From Gemmatimonadota bacterium (lineage in GTDB: Bacteria; Gemmatimonadota; Gemmatimonadetes; Palauibacterales; Palauibacteraceae): a stretch of DNA of 64,000 bases. The stretch is taken from positions 62,001 to 126,000 of the forward strand of contig JAJEEM010000057.1 of assembly GCA_022820995.1 (NCBI GenBank). The letters are read 5' to 3'. Made by a program: the position numbers and the translations under genes. The notes under the pieces were generated by a model. That model searched no databases, had not been told where the DNA came from, and worked only from the letters and a program-made list of their open reading frames with translations. Numbering within the stretch: the stretch's first letter is position 1; each line of letters begins with the position of its first letter. Shown piece by piece: positions 37,617 through 46,401 of this stretch.

Positions 37617-37725
37617 GACATGGCTCGGAATCGGTGGTCGGCTTCCGTCGGAACGGGTGGTCGGCATGCCTCGGAATCGGTGGTCGGCATCCGTCGGAAT
37701 GGGTGGTCGGCATGCCTCGGAATAC
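37617..37725. repeat. IS21-type terminal repeat array (5 units)
   Basis: About five tandem imperfect units near 24 bp, each GGTGGTCGGC then a variable block then CGGAA. The alternation of CATGCCTCGG and CATCCGTCGG versions suggests two binding-site variants. The array marks the promoter-proximal end of the deleted IS21 element and lies 36 bp from the stop of the IetS gene. Confidence 0.75.
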
Positions 37726-37760
37726 GCATCACCGTCGTGCTGTTGGCGACGCGCGGAACC

Positions 37761-40271
37761 TCAAATCTCGACCGGCACGCCCACGTCAATCTGGTTGGCG
37801 ACCTCGGCATAGAGGTCCACGTCAACGTCAGGTGCCCGGATGCTGACCACCAGGGAATACCGCACCGCTCGATCGTAGTGCGCTAGCGCCGGACGCGTCT
37901 TCCACCACCCGGACGTGGGATACACCGCAATAGCACCCCTACTGGCAAGATCGGCTGCGGTTCCACGCCAAATGTCGCCGTGAAGGGATCCCCGATGGCG
38001 GTTCTGCGTACCGATCAGCCACGCCGAATCATCACCGCTCGTGCCGCTGGCGTACTGGTCGTCACGGGCCGAAGCACTGATTCGACCGCGGAATGAGTCG
38101 ATGGTTTCGAGCGGTCGCTTCACGTCAAAGCGAAGACCGTGCGACTCATATCGGTATCGTGATCGAACTCCTCGCCGCGACGGATTCGGCTCAATGAAGT
38201 ACGAGAGGATCACGCGCATCTCGACCGGCGTATTGCCAAGCTCCTCAAGAGACTCATGTGGCCACGGGAGGTTGTGGATCTGCATGTCCCGAGTCACCAC
38301 GCTTCTCGATTCGCTACGCTCGAAGGGGACCAGGGTCTCTTCCACCACCATGGTCAGAGAATTGGCGACGCTCCAGAGGGCGCGATCCAGATCCGGTACT
38401 CCGAAGCCGCAGCGACGCAGAAGCTTCTGGTAGTCTCCCTTCCGTCGATTCTGGCGTGCGGGCAGATAAGCGTCCTTCATCGCGTCGGTCCACTCGGCGG
38501 AATGCACGATCAACCCGCGAACCGTCTCCGGCCAGAGGCCTGGATATGCTTCCATCACCCTGGCTGCCAAGCGGGCAGCGAGAGCGGTCGACGCGCTGGT
38601 GGCGTGAGCCGTGGTGAAATATCGCTTCGCAGGGCGGTGGCTCGTCGTCAAGAGGCTGAGGCTCGGGATCGGTACAGCGCCCAGGGAGTCACTTGCGGCA
38701 TTCCCGCCTTCCAACACAACGTCCGGCTTCAACGGCCAGTGCTTTTCCCATGGCAGAGATGTGGTGCTATACGGACTCAAGCCTCCCTTCGGGGCGATAG
38801 GTGCGTATCCGCCGGTGTCCGGCCCGGTTACCCGCACCAGGTCAGTGCATGCGCCCACTGTCAGCGCGTTCCAGGCCTGGGCCGGATCATGCACACCGTC
38901 CGAGTCGTTGCTTGCCGGATAGTTGCGCCACGCCATGTGATCGTTGACGTTGCCCGCCGATACGACGAGCAACCGCGGATGGCTACCGTGTTCGGATGAG
39001 TCGGCCGCCAATGCATCGAGGGCCGATGACCACGCGGACGGCCGTCCGCGGTCGCGGTTGTCTCGAGCCGTGACGGTCATGCTGAACACTCGCCGGTGGC
39101 TTGGATCGGAGATTTCGGGTCGAGCAGCCGCTTCGATCGTCAGGTATCCGTGGTGTTCTGGATCGGTACCTGTCGCGCCATCGTGCGGCAGCAGCTTCAC
39201 TGATTCGAGCCGATGCCCGAAGTCGACCGGACTGCTTCCGGCGAGCGCTTCCGTCAAGTCCCCGGCCAGCGCGAGTCCTGCCATTTCCGTTCCATGACCG
39301 TCGGCGTCGTCGGTGCCCCAACCAGGCTCGACCGTGTGCAGGTCGTCGGCGGCCAACGCGGGGGACAACAACGGATGACCACGGTTGACGCCCGTGTCGA
39401 GCAGGCAGACATAGGGGACATCTTCGTCACTGGACGGATAGCGAATCCTGGCCAAGAGGTCTTCGAGCCACTCCAGTTGCTCCGAAGGGTGGAGAGAATC
39501 GAAGAACTCCGCCGTCTCCTTTGGGCGCCGCAACTCGGCGATGTTGTTCAGTGTGACCATGGACGCCCGCACCCGCTCCACCGAGGCATGCGCCAGGAGG
39601 ACGGTACGCTCCGGGAATCGCAGCTCTCCTTTAGCCAAGTGCATGCCTTGGAGACGGGCTCGCTCGCGAAACGCATCGGTCGTTGCTCTTCGATTCCCCC
39701 TCACGGGTAGCCAGACTTCCCACCACACCGGCTCAGCCTCACTGGTGGGGAACTCTTCATCGTCATCGGTCCAGAGCGCCCGAAGGCTGGCCGCCCTGAT
39801 TCGCTGGATGGCGTCGAGTAGACGCCTGTGATCTCGAGGACGATCACGAGCATCCTTGCGGCGGTCGAGATAGGCCACAATCAATTTCTCGAAGTGATCG
39901 AGCTTGCCTTCTGGCACGAAAACGGTCGCGCGTGTGGTTCCTTCCTCATGGCGAACATTCAGCAACTCGATTCCCTGGTTCTCTCGAGCCAGGCTCTCGA
40001 AGGCCAACTCCAAATCGGGGAAGCTCTCGAATTCGACCTGTAATCCCAGACCCTCTTCCATCCCGGCGTCCCGCTGGGCATCCCCCGTGGTTTCGGCAAT
40101 CTCGCGAAGCGCGTCCAGTTGCCCCTGGAGAGCCGTAGCGTGGCTTGGCCGATCGCGTGCCGGGATGTCGGGACGGTCCCCACCACCACCACCTGGGTAC
40201 CGATACGGTTCGGTGTCCGTTACGCCTTCGAGAAGGAAGTGCCGATTCCGCCCATCGTTTCCGTTCGCCAT
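37761..40271 (-). CDS. ietS: IetS-type S8 (subtilisin-like) protease
   Basis: 836-residue serine protease of an ATPase-protease defence pair. The first 260 residues form a family-specific N-terminal domain (GLQVEFESFPDLELAFESL, LWTDDDEEFPTSEAEPVWWE). The S8 core has Asp in VCLLDTGVNRGHPL (about residue 288), His in DGHGTEMAGLALAG (about 318) and Ser in ATSASTALAARLAA (about 562), so the triad is complete. A ~200-residue C-terminal domain follows. There is no signal peptide, so it is cytoplasmic. It lies 19 bp downstream of the AAA+ gene. Adjacent AAA+ ATPase and S8 protease genes match the IetAS system shown to restrict phages. Its C-terminal end is next to IS21 repeats but looks intact. Confidence 0.85.
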   Translation of the reverse strand: MANGNDGRNRHFLLEGVTDTEPYRYPGGGGGDRPDIPARDRPSHATALQGQLDALREIAETTGDAQRDAGMEEGLGLQVEFESFPDLELAFESLARENQGIELLNVRHEEGTTRATVFVPEGKLDHFEKLIVAYLDRRKDARDRPRDHRRLLDAIQRIRAASLRALWTDDDEEFPTSEAEPVWWEVWLPVRGNRRATTDAFRERARLQGMHLAKGELRFPERTVLLAHASVERVRASMVTLNNIAELRRPKETAEFFDSLHPSEQLEWLEDLLARIRYPSSDEDVPYVCLLDTGVNRGHPLLSPALAADDLHTVEPGWGTDDADGHGTEMAGLALAGDLTEALAGSSPVDFGHRLESVKLLPHDGATGTDPEHHGYLTIEAAARPEISDPSHRRVFSMTVTARDNRDRGRPSAWSSALDALAADSSEHGSHPRLLVVSAGNVNDHMAWRNYPASNDSDGVHDPAQAWNALTVGACTDLVRVTGPDTGGYAPIAPKGGLSPYSTTSLPWEKHWPLKPDVVLEGGNAASDSLGAVPIPSLSLLTTSHRPAKRYFTTAHATSASTALAARLAARVMEAYPGLWPETVRGLIVHSAEWTDAMKDAYLPARQNRRKGDYQKLLRRCGFGVPDLDRALWSVANSLTMVVEETLVPFERSESRSVVTRDMQIHNLPWPHESLEELGNTPVEMRVILSYFIEPNPSRRGVRSRYRYESHGLRFDVKRPLETIDSFRGRISASARDDQYASGTSGDDSAWLIGTQNRHRGSLHGDIWRGTAADLASRGAIAVYPTSGWWKTRPALAHYDRAVRYSLVVSIRAPDVDVDLYAEVANQIDVGVPVEI

Positions 40272-40290
40272 TGTGGGGATCGTGCGCCGA

Positions 40291-41280
40291 CTACGCGTTT
40301 GGCTCCGCCAGCCTGTTGCTGACCGCCTTGAGCTCGTCGATCACGACCCGAATCTCGTCCCCCTGGATCCGCACCCGCTGCCCGACCAGTGCGTCTTTGA
40401 GAACATCGTTCGCGACTCGCGCCACATCCGCGAAGCTCAGTCCCCTGGCGCAGTCGGCGAGATCGCTCCACGCGATGTCCGGCGAGGCGGCCGGACCGAG
40501 CCGCGTTTGCAGTAGCTCGGCGATTTGGGGGATGTCCTGCATCTCGAAGTGAAGAATGTCGTCAAAGCGACGGAAGAGTGCGCGGTCGAGTACCTTGGGA
40601 TGATTCGTCGCTGCCATCACGATGCTGTGGGAGTCGTCCTGCTCGATCATCTGGAGGAAGCTGTTCAGAACACGCCGGATTTCGCCCACGTCATTGGAGA
40701 TCCCGCGTTCCGAACCGATTGCGTCGAACTCGTCGAAGAAGTAGACGCCTCTTGTCTGACCGGTGGCGTCGAAGATCTGGCGCAGCTTGGCTGCGGTTTC
40801 TCCCATGAACCTGGTGATCAGGCCGTCGAGCCGAACCTGAAGCAGGGGGAGACGGAGTTCCCCTGCCAGGACGGAGGCGGACAGCGTCTTCCCGGTACCC
40901 GGAGGGCCCACGAGCAGGAGCTTGCGCCTCGGCGAGAGGCCGTGGTCGAGGATCTCGCCGGCGTGGCGCTGTTCGCGAACGACCCGGCTAATGCGACTCG
41001 CCAAGGCCTTGCCCAGAATCATGTCCCCGAGCCGCGCCTTGGGGTAGGAAACCTGGAGCAGGTTGGCCAGCTCCCCGCGCGGCCGACCAATCGGGACCGG
41101 GGATCCTGCGTCACGCCGGCTCTTGGCCTTATCGATGATGTCGCGCAGATCGGTGGCCAGTTTCCCGTGCCCAACCTTCGCTTCGTGGGCGGCGACCTGC
41201 ATCGCGACCGAGATGAATCGGTCGTTGTCGCCCTCCAGGTGCGACCTCAGCAACGCCTTGAGCTGCTCGGCACTGGCCAT
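40291..41280 (-). CDS. ietA: IetA-type AAA+ ATPase
   Basis: 329 residues. A helical N-terminal region (EQLKALLRSHLEGDNDRFISVA) leads to an AAA+ module with Walker A LLLVGPPGTGKTLSA (about 117-131), pore-loop-like ITRFMGETAAKLRQIF, Walker B GVYFFDEFDAIGSER and an arginine finger region ALFRRFDDILHF. It ends at 40291, 19 bp before ietS, same strand. In IetAS the ATPase is thought to gate or target the protease; the mechanism here is inference. The start ATG at 41280 has GGAGG-like CGGAGGCTTCC upstream. Confidence 0.85.
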   Translation of the reverse strand: MASAEQLKALLRSHLEGDNDRFISVAMQVAAHEAKVGHGKLATDLRDIIDKAKSRRDAGSPVPIGRPRGELANLLQVSYPKARLGDMILGKALASRISRVVREQRHAGEILDHGLSPRRKLLLVGPPGTGKTLSASVLAGELRLPLLQVRLDGLITRFMGETAAKLRQIFDATGQTRGVYFFDEFDAIGSERGISNDVGEIRRVLNSFLQMIEQDDSHSIVMAATNHPKVLDRALFRRFDDILHFEMQDIPQIAELLQTRLGPAASPDIAWSDLADCARGLSFADVARVANDVLKDALVGQRVRIQGDEIRVVIDELKAVSNRLAEPNA

Positions 41281-41394
41281 GGAAGCCTCCGGTTGGGATA
41301 GTGCGAATCGGGTCGGTGGGAACCTAGCGATTCACCCGGTATCGTGCCCGTTTCCGCGCTCATGCCGCGCGGTGCGTCACGTCACCGGCTTGTC

Positions 41395-41480
41395 GCGAGA
41401 GTTCGCCCAGGAGTTGGGCAGCGATGTGCCCCCACTCCTCGAAGCTCTGGTTGGAGGCGAGGATGGTGGGCCCATTCGAG
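41395..41480 (-). pseudogene. IstB-like fragment
   Basis: On the minus strand this reads TILASNQSFEEWG, the conserved IstB segment after Walker B, followed by unrelated sequence. Only about 25 codons are recognisable and no frame is preserved. The rest of 41281-41521 shows no gene. It is a further sign of IS traffic between ietA and the ParB-like gene. Confidence 0.5.
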
Positions 41481-41521
41481 AAGGGCGGCGTTCTCCTCGT
41501 CGGCCAAGCTTGAGTCTACGA

Positions 41522-42649
41522 TCAAGACTTGTCGGTCGTCATGAGGGCGTTGAGCGAATTGGCCTGCTGGAAGAGGCTGGCTCGCGTCTCGACCAGATCC
41601 TCCTCGCCCCGGAACCCCGTCGAAACGAACCGCATGGCTTCCCTGGCGCTTGTCTCGGCCTTCGTGAGGGCTGTACGGAACAGGTAGGCGTCGCCGAGCG
41701 AAGCGTCGAGCGCCACGGAAAGCGAGTTTCCGCCCTCGAGCAGGTCCACACCCTTCTGAACCTCAAGCGCGCGCGCAAGGTAACGAAGGTCCGGGTTCTG
41801 GCGACGAACCACGGCATCGATGCCCTGAGACCGGCTCCCGAAGAGCCACCCCATGAGGTGCTGCAAACTCCGCAGCCCGTCGTCGGGAACGGGGTTCTCG
41901 TTTTCCAGCGCGGCTGCGTCGACTCCCAGGTAATCCCGGATGGACACGTATCCCAAGGCGGTCCAGAGATGGGAAAAGGGGAATCGTCGGTGCTGGGTGT
42001 CGGTCGTATCGAAATCGAGCTGATCCTTAGCCTGCCGAAGGACGACGTATCCTCGGTACAGGCGCGCTACGGTCTCGTGGCGATCACCGATCCGCGACGC
42101 GATCTCGGTGAGACTCAAGCCGAAGTTGCGCCGTACGTGGAATACGTACTCCGCTTTGGCGATGGAGTCCCAAGCCTGCGGTCCGTTAACGTGTTTGAAC
42201 CCGACGAAACTCCACAGCTCCTCCCGCGTCGCGTGGATCACGGGGAGTTCCCGGATCGATTCGAGAACTTCCTCGGGCGCCGTCTGGTCGAGCTGGACTC
42301 CGAGTCGCTCCCGAAGGCCGGGATCCGAGAGGATCTTGACGGCCGCGAGCCGCCGGTTGCCCTCGACTACGACCCAACGGCCTCCTTCCTCGGTCGCGAA
42401 CAGCTCCTCATGGTCCCAAAAGCCGTTCGCGACGATGGAATCGACCAACTCGTTGACCAACTTGTTCCGCCAGAGCCAACGCAGGATGTCGTCCTGGGCG
42501 TCGACGGAAAACGACTCGCCCGCGAGCCGGGGATTTTCCGGGTCAAGGAACAACTCGGCCGGGCGGTGACCGATGACCTCCAAGGCGATCGTCCTTTCCA
42601 GGAAGGGGGCCGTGACCCGAGATGGTGTGTTCAAGATGGATCCTGACAT
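41522..42649 (-). CDS. ParB/Srx-fold nucleotide-binding protein
   Basis: 375 residues from ATG 42649 (MSGSILNTPSRVTAPF); the frame stays open to an ATG at 42718. The ParB-like core shows FLDPENPRLAG, VANGFWDHEELFA and VVVEGNRRLAAVKIL, the E-G-N-R-R box that binds CTP/NTP in ParB-type domains. A helix-turn-helix follows in LSLTEIASRIGDRHETVARL. The C-terminal half is helical. Stand-alone proteins of this type occur in restriction and defence islands. Upstream of IetAS on the same strand, 241 bp away with IS debris between, so membership of the same system is uncertain. Confidence 0.75.
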   Translation of the reverse strand: MSGSILNTPSRVTAPFLERTIALEVIGHRPAELFLDPENPRLAGESFSVDAQDDILRWLWRNKLVNELVDSIVANGFWDHEELFATEEGGRWVVVEGNRRLAAVKILSDPGLRERLGVQLDQTAPEEVLESIRELPVIHATREELWSFVGFKHVNGPQAWDSIAKAEYVFHVRRNFGLSLTEIASRIGDRHETVARLYRGYVVLRQAKDQLDFDTTDTQHRRFPFSHLWTALGYVSIRDYLGVDAAALENENPVPDDGLRSLQHLMGWLFGSRSQGIDAVVRRQNPDLRYLARALEVQKGVDLLEGGNSLSVALDASLGDAYLFRTALTKAETSAREAMRFVSTGFRGEEDLVETRASLFQQANSLNALMTTDKS

Positions 42650-42792
42650 GCCGGTTGCAAAGGTATCGGCCCCGGCCCCGATACGAACGTCCTCGGAGCC
42701 CGAGCGGCTGTAACTCAACGGTCCGCCGCGATCTCAACCGTTCGTCATCACATCTCTCGGGTCGAGGGCGAGGGTGGCCCCACACCCTCCAA

Positions 42793-42827
42793 ATCCGCTG
42801 GCGATCCGTCGAGCGGCCGGGCTATGG
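42793..42827 (+). repeat. 35-bp dispersed repeat, copy 1
   Basis: Identical over 35 bases to 46332-46366, same orientation. It begins ATCCGCTGGCGATCCG and ends GGGCTATGG. It is intergenic in both places and probably a genome-wide repetitive extragenic element. Confidence 0.75.
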
Positions 42828-42910
42828 CGATGCCGCGTAGCGCCATCCCGGTTCGCGTCGATGGACATCCCCGCGATGCATCGCTCTGGCACCACGCCGA
42901 CCGCGCGTCT

Positions 42911-43195
42911 TCAGCGCGAGCTCTGCCAGGGCCGGTTCACAGTGTAGCGGCCGACGGACGTGATGCTGTCCCGTTCGATGTCGACGAGCCCGCGGCGTTG
43001 CAGCGTGGACAACGCGGCCTGGACCGCCCGCCTGGACAGGCCTGTCCCCTCCGCGATCTGCGTCAGGCTCAGCTCAGCCGCTTCATCGGCCGTCTGCCGA
43101 TACAGATAGAGGTAGGTCAGATAGGCGCTGGGGTGCCGATCGTGCCCGACCAGATCGGGCAGAAGGACGTCGATGACATGGGGGTCGATTTCCAT
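42911..43195 (-). CDS. Winged helix-turn-helix protein, 94 aa
   Basis: Small DNA-binding protein: MEIDPHVIDVLLPDLVGHDR, a helix YLTYLYLYRQTADE, the recognition region LSLTQIAEGTGLSRRAVQAAL, and a wing LVDIERDSITSVGRYTV. This matches helix_turn_helix_36/MarR-like winged helices. It starts at ATG 43195, divergent from the SDR gene. Possibly a local regulator; no partner is evident. Confidence 0.7.
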   Translation of the reverse strand: MEIDPHVIDVLLPDLVGHDRHPSAYLTYLYLYRQTADEAAELSLTQIAEGTGLSRRAVQAALSTLQRRGLVDIERDSITSVGRYTVNRPWQSSR

Positions 43196-43297
43196 CGATC
43201 GAAGCTGGCCGCGCGTGAGGCATGTGGCAACCGTTGCACCAGTAAGCCATTCACGCCTTGACCCGGCCAGACCGGCTGGCTTTGACTACGGCCACCC

Positions 43298-44113
43298 GTG
43301 AGGACTTCTCAAGCCATGGAGGGCCCGAGAGTGACAGCTCTGAACGGAGCCTGCGCGCTGGTGACAGGGGCAAGCCGCGGCGTGGGGCGCGGCATCGCGC
43401 AAGGTCTGTACCGCGCGGGCGCGACGGTTTACGCAAGCGGCAGATCCATCGAAACCGCCGACCTTGACGACGCGATCGTGCGCGTAGCCTGTGATCATTC
43501 CGAAGACCGGAGCGTCGACCGCCTGTTCGAACGGATCGTGGCCGAGCAGGGACGGCTCGACGTACTCGTCAACAACGCCTGGGGCGGTTACGAGAACATG
43601 GTCGAGGACGGCCGGTTCACCTGGTCGGCGCCGTTCTGGGACCAGCCGCTGTGGCGTTGGGCGGCGATGATGGATGTCGGCGTGCGGGCCGCATTCGTTG
43701 CCAGCCGGCATGCCGCACGGCTGATGGTGCCGTGTCGGCGCGGTCTCATCGTGAACGTCTCGCAGTGGGCAGCGCAGAAGTACCAGGGTAACGTGATCTA
43801 CGGCGTCTCGAAGGCCGCCACCGACAAGCTCACTGCCGACATGGCCGTCGAGCTGCGCGACCGTGATGTTGCCGTCGTATCCCTGTACCCGGGCCTCGTG
43901 CGGACGGAAGCGGTGCTTGCGGCCGGGGTCTTCGACCTCGGCAACTCGGAGAGCCCTGAGTTCATAGGCCGGGCCGTGGCCGCGCTGGCCGGCGATCCGG
44001 ACGTCTGCCGGTGGACCGGACAGGTGCTCGTGGCCGCCGCGCTCGCCGAACACTACGGCTTTACGGACATCGATGGACGGTCGCCCCGGCCGCTCACGCT
44101 GACCGACGTCTGA
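43298..44113 (+). CDS. Short-chain dehydrogenase/reductase
   Basis: NAD(P)-dependent oxidoreductase, 271 residues. The Rossmann motif is VTGASRGVGRGIA (about residues 23-35), followed by VLVNNAWGG, catalytic Ser in VNVSQWAAQKYQG and the YxxxK box in YGVSKAATDK. The substrate is unknown. The start may be ATG 43298 or the ATG six codons later. Its last 49 codons are duplicated at 32963. It lies between the winged-helix gene and the XRE-ImmA gene. Confidence 0.88.
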   Translation: MRTSQAMEGPRVTALNGACALVTGASRGVGRGIAQGLYRAGATVYASGRSIETADLDDAIVRVACDHSEDRSVDRLFERIVAEQGRLDVLVNNAWGGYENMVEDGRFTWSAPFWDQPLWRWAAMMDVGVRAAFVASRHAARLMVPCRRGLIVNVSQWAAQKYQGNVIYGVSKAATDKLTADMAVELRDRDVAVVSLYPGLVRTEAVLAAGVFDLGNSESPEFIGRAVAALAGDPDVCRWTGQVLVAAALAEHYGFTDIDGRSPRPLTLTDV

Positions 44114-44151
44114 CGTTCGGGCTCTATCCGTGTCAAAATAATGCAACCCCC

Positions 44152-44189
44152 GGTTGACGATAGCGGAATATAAGCGCATGTTGTCAACC
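44152..44189. promoter_or_regulatory. Inverted repeat upstream of the XRE-ImmA gene, probable operator
   Basis: GGTTGAC at 44152-44158 and GTCAACC at 44183-44189 are perfect inverted arms 24 bp apart, in an AT-richer stretch with TATAAG between them. It lies 28 bp before the start codon of a helix-turn-helix gene, a typical place for autoregulation. A GGAAGGGGGG ribosome site follows. Confidence 0.55.
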
Positions 44190-44217
44190 ATCGTTTCAGA
44201 ACGGAAGGGGGGACGGC

Positions 44218-45297
44218 ATGTTTGGACGACGACTACGGCTCGCCCGCAAACGCGCTGGCCTTTCCATGCGGGCGCTGGCCGAGCGGATGGATCCGAAGAT
44301 CACCGCTCAGGCCATCAGCAAGTACGAGACCGGGAAGATGATGCCTTCGTCGGCCGTCCTGGTCGGCCTCGCGAAGACCCTCGATGTCTCGCTGGACTTC
44401 CTCATGAGTTCCCAGGTCGAGGTCCTCGATGGCCTCGAGTTCCGAAAGCACTCCAGCACCTCCGCCCGGGACCGCGCCAAAGCCGAAGCCGTGCTGATCG
44501 ACAACCTCGAGCGATACCTGACCATCGAGGAGGTCCTCGGCGTTTCACCTGCGAGCGATCGTTTCGAAGGCCGTCGGTACGACAGCGTCACCGATGTGGA
44601 AGAGATCGACGACAGGGCCGATGAACTTCGCAACGCGTGGCACCTCGGCCTGGATCCCGTGCCCAGCCTGTGCGCCCTCCTCGAGGAGAAGGGGATCAAG
44701 GTGATCGAAGACGATCTCCCCGAGCGCATCAACGGGCTGGCCTGCCAGGTCGTGCGAGAGGGTAAGCCGGTCGCCGATGCCGTCCTGGTATCGAGCCGGA
44801 CCAACGTCGAGCGGAAGCGATCCACCCTGGCACACGAACTCGCCCACAGGATCATCCATTCGACCGGCAATCCGGACATCAAGCTGGAAGCGGCGATGAA
44901 CCGCTTCGCGGGGGCCTTCCTTGTCCCGGGCCAACATCTCCTTGAGGAAGCCGGTGAAGGACGTCGCCGGATCACCTACTACGAGATCATCCGCCTCAAG
45001 CACATGTACGGCGTGTCAGCGGCAGCCATGCTGGTACGCCTCGGCCAGGTCGGCGTGCTGTCTCGTGCCGCGGTCCAGCGCGCGTTTCGAACCTTCGCCC
45101 GCTCCTGGCGTAAATCGGAACCGGAACCCCTTGATGGCAACCAGGGGTTCGCCGCGTTCGAGAAGCCCCAGCGCTTCAAGAGCCTTGTCTGGCGGGCGGT
45201 CGGCGAAGAGCTGATTTCACCGGTCCGGGCGGCCACTCTCCTCAACGAATCCCTCGACACGGTCGAGCGGCAGATCACCGGTCCAGCCAATCAGTGA
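44218..45297 (+). CDS. XRE regulator fused to ImmA/IrrE metallopeptidase
   Basis: 359 residues. The HTH is LRLARKRAGLSMRALAERM through ISKYETGKMMP (residues 5-45). The M78 peptidase domain has the zinc motif LAHELAHRIIH (about 203-213) and NRFAGAFLVP. Such proteins repress their own operon and are cleaved or cleave on stress; in toxin-antitoxin pairs they act as antitoxin. The stop overlaps the GTG start of the PIN gene by 4 nt, so translation is coupled. An inverted repeat upstream is a likely operator. Confidence 0.88.
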   Translation: MFGRRLRLARKRAGLSMRALAERMDPKITAQAISKYETGKMMPSSAVLVGLAKTLDVSLDFLMSSQVEVLDGLEFRKHSSTSARDRAKAEAVLIDNLERYLTIEEVLGVSPASDRFEGRRYDSVTDVEEIDDRADELRNAWHLGLDPVPSLCALLEEKGIKVIEDDLPERINGLACQVVREGKPVADAVLVSSRTNVERKRSTLAHELAHRIIHSTGNPDIKLEAAMNRFAGAFLVPGQHLLEEAGEGRRRITYYEIIRLKHMYGVSAAAMLVRLGQVGVLSRAAVQRAFRTFARSWRKSEPEPLDGNQGFAAFEKPQRFKSLVWRAVGEELISPVRAATLLNESLDTVERQITGPANQ

Positions 45298-45794
45298 CAC
45301 GTGTCATTGTCAACGACGCTTCCTGCCTGATCGACCTCCGTAAGGGGGCGTTGTTGGAAGTCCTTCACAGGCTGCCCTACCGACTGGTGATCCCGCTGCC
45401 GGTACGTGCTTCGGAAGTCCTCCGCTTCTCCGACGAGCAATGGCGACAACTCGACGAGCACGGCCTGGTCACTCACGACCTTGCACCCGCCGAGGTTGCG
45501 CAAGCTTTCGAGTTCAAGCGACGCCACCGTGCGCTGTCCGCAAACGACTGCTTCTGTCTCGTAACCGCGCTCACCAACCGAGGAATCCTGCTAACGGGCG
45601 ACAGGCTCCTTCGCCAAGTCGCGGACGAGAATGGACTGAACGTTCACGGCGTGCTTTGGGTGATCGACGAATTGGCCGCGTCCGGGGTTTGCGGCACATC
45701 CCTGCTGGTCGACGCACTGCGGGTCTGGCAGTCCGACCGCACCGTCTTCCTCCCTCAACACGAGATCTCCAAGCGGCTCAATTCACTCGCCTGA
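45294..45794 (+). CDS. PIN-domain ribonuclease-like protein (toxin candidate)
   Basis: 166 residues starting at GTG 45294, overlapping the XRE-ImmA stop. PIN acidic residues appear in VIVNDASCLIDL, in ALSANDCFCLVTAL and in LLTGDRLLRQVA. A C-terminal extension (GVLWVIDELAASGVC...) is seen in the group of VapC-like proteins paired with ImmA/IrrE-type partners. Expected activity is Mg-dependent RNA cleavage. The coupling suggests a toxin-antitoxin or regulated nuclease module. Confidence 0.8.
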   Translation: MTRVIVNDASCLIDLRKGALLEVLHRLPYRLVIPLPVRASEVLRFSDEQWRQLDEHGLVTHDLAPAEVAQAFEFKRRHRALSANDCFCLVTALTNRGILLTGDRLLRQVADENGLNVHGVLWVIDELAASGVCGTSLLVDALRVWQSDRTVFLPQHEISKRLNSLA

Positions 45795-45821
45795 CGGCTC
45801 TGACGACGGGAGGGCCCCCGG

Positions 45822-46256
45822 TCAGATGCGCTGGTGGTCGGCGCGCCAGTCCTCCACGGCCTCCTTGATACCCTTCCGGCTCGTCAGCTCCCCCTCGAGG
45901 ACCCGGCGCACCAATCCGGCCAGTTCCGCGTCCGACGCGAAGCGCAGAGCGATGAGCTGGTCCGTCGTCAGCTGCCCGATTTCGCCCTTCAGCTCGTCCG
46001 GCAGCGTCCTTTCCAGGCGGAGGCGCTCCTCCAGGCGGATCACCCGGTCCTGAACGCCCAGTGAGAAGCGCCGCGCAAGAGGAAGGCCTATCGCCGTACA
46101 GGCGGCGACCACGAACAGCGCCAGCGTCTCCGCGCTGTAATCCACGACGACCCGGTATCCGACGCCTACCGTAGCCGCCAGGGAGAGAATGGACGCTGCG
46201 ATGAACAGCAGCGGAGGGCGCCTGGCGTGGTTCGCGTAGCTCTGCGGCTCGGCCAT
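45822..46256 (-). CDS. DUF6526 family membrane protein
   Basis: 144 residues: a soluble N-terminus (AEPQSYANHARRPPL), two TM helices (LLFIAASILSLAATVGVGY and ALFVVAACTAIGLPLA), then a cytosolic helical tail (RVIRLEERLRLERTLPDELKGEI). This matches the DUF6526 layout (PQSYANHAR... then two helices). Function unknown. It is convergent with the PIN gene and marks a return to core-type genes. Confidence 0.75.
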   Translation of the reverse strand: MAEPQSYANHARRPPLLFIAASILSLAATVGVGYRVVVDYSAETLALFVVAACTAIGLPLARRFSLGVQDRVIRLEERLRLERTLPDELKGEIGQLTTDQLIALRFASDAELAGLVRRVLEGELTSRKGIKEAVEDWRADHQRI

Positions 46257-46331
46257 TGCAAATTCCGGGTTCTGGGGGGCGTGTCACGGGCGAGAGTAAT
46301 GCGCGGTCGGGTGACGCCGGCGCAAGCCGGG

Positions 46332-46366
46332 ATCCGCTGGCGATCCGTCGAGCGGCCGGGCTATGG
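46332..46366 (+). repeat. 35-bp dispersed repeat, copy 2
   Basis: Exact match to 42793-42827. Here it is preceded by a short perfect hairpin CCGGC-GCAA-GCCGG (46317-46330), the sort seen in REP elements. It lies between the DUF6526 start and the amidohydrolase start. Confidence 0.75.
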
Positions 46367-46401
46367 TGTCCATCAGCGCCGCCTGCCACCCGGAGGACCC
46401 C

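Larger units (their letters stand above)
36592..37730 (-). mobile_element. IS21-family element with internal deletion
   Basis: Contains, in transcription order, terminal repeats (37617-37725), an IstA N-terminal fragment (37154-37534), and an IstB lacking its first third (36592-37098). The 3' two-thirds of istA and the 5' end of istB are gone. It is non-autonomous at best. Just outside the repeats, 37728-37757 resembles the HTH-coding DNA of the other IstA type at 30130, indicating nested insertions. Confidence 0.75.
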
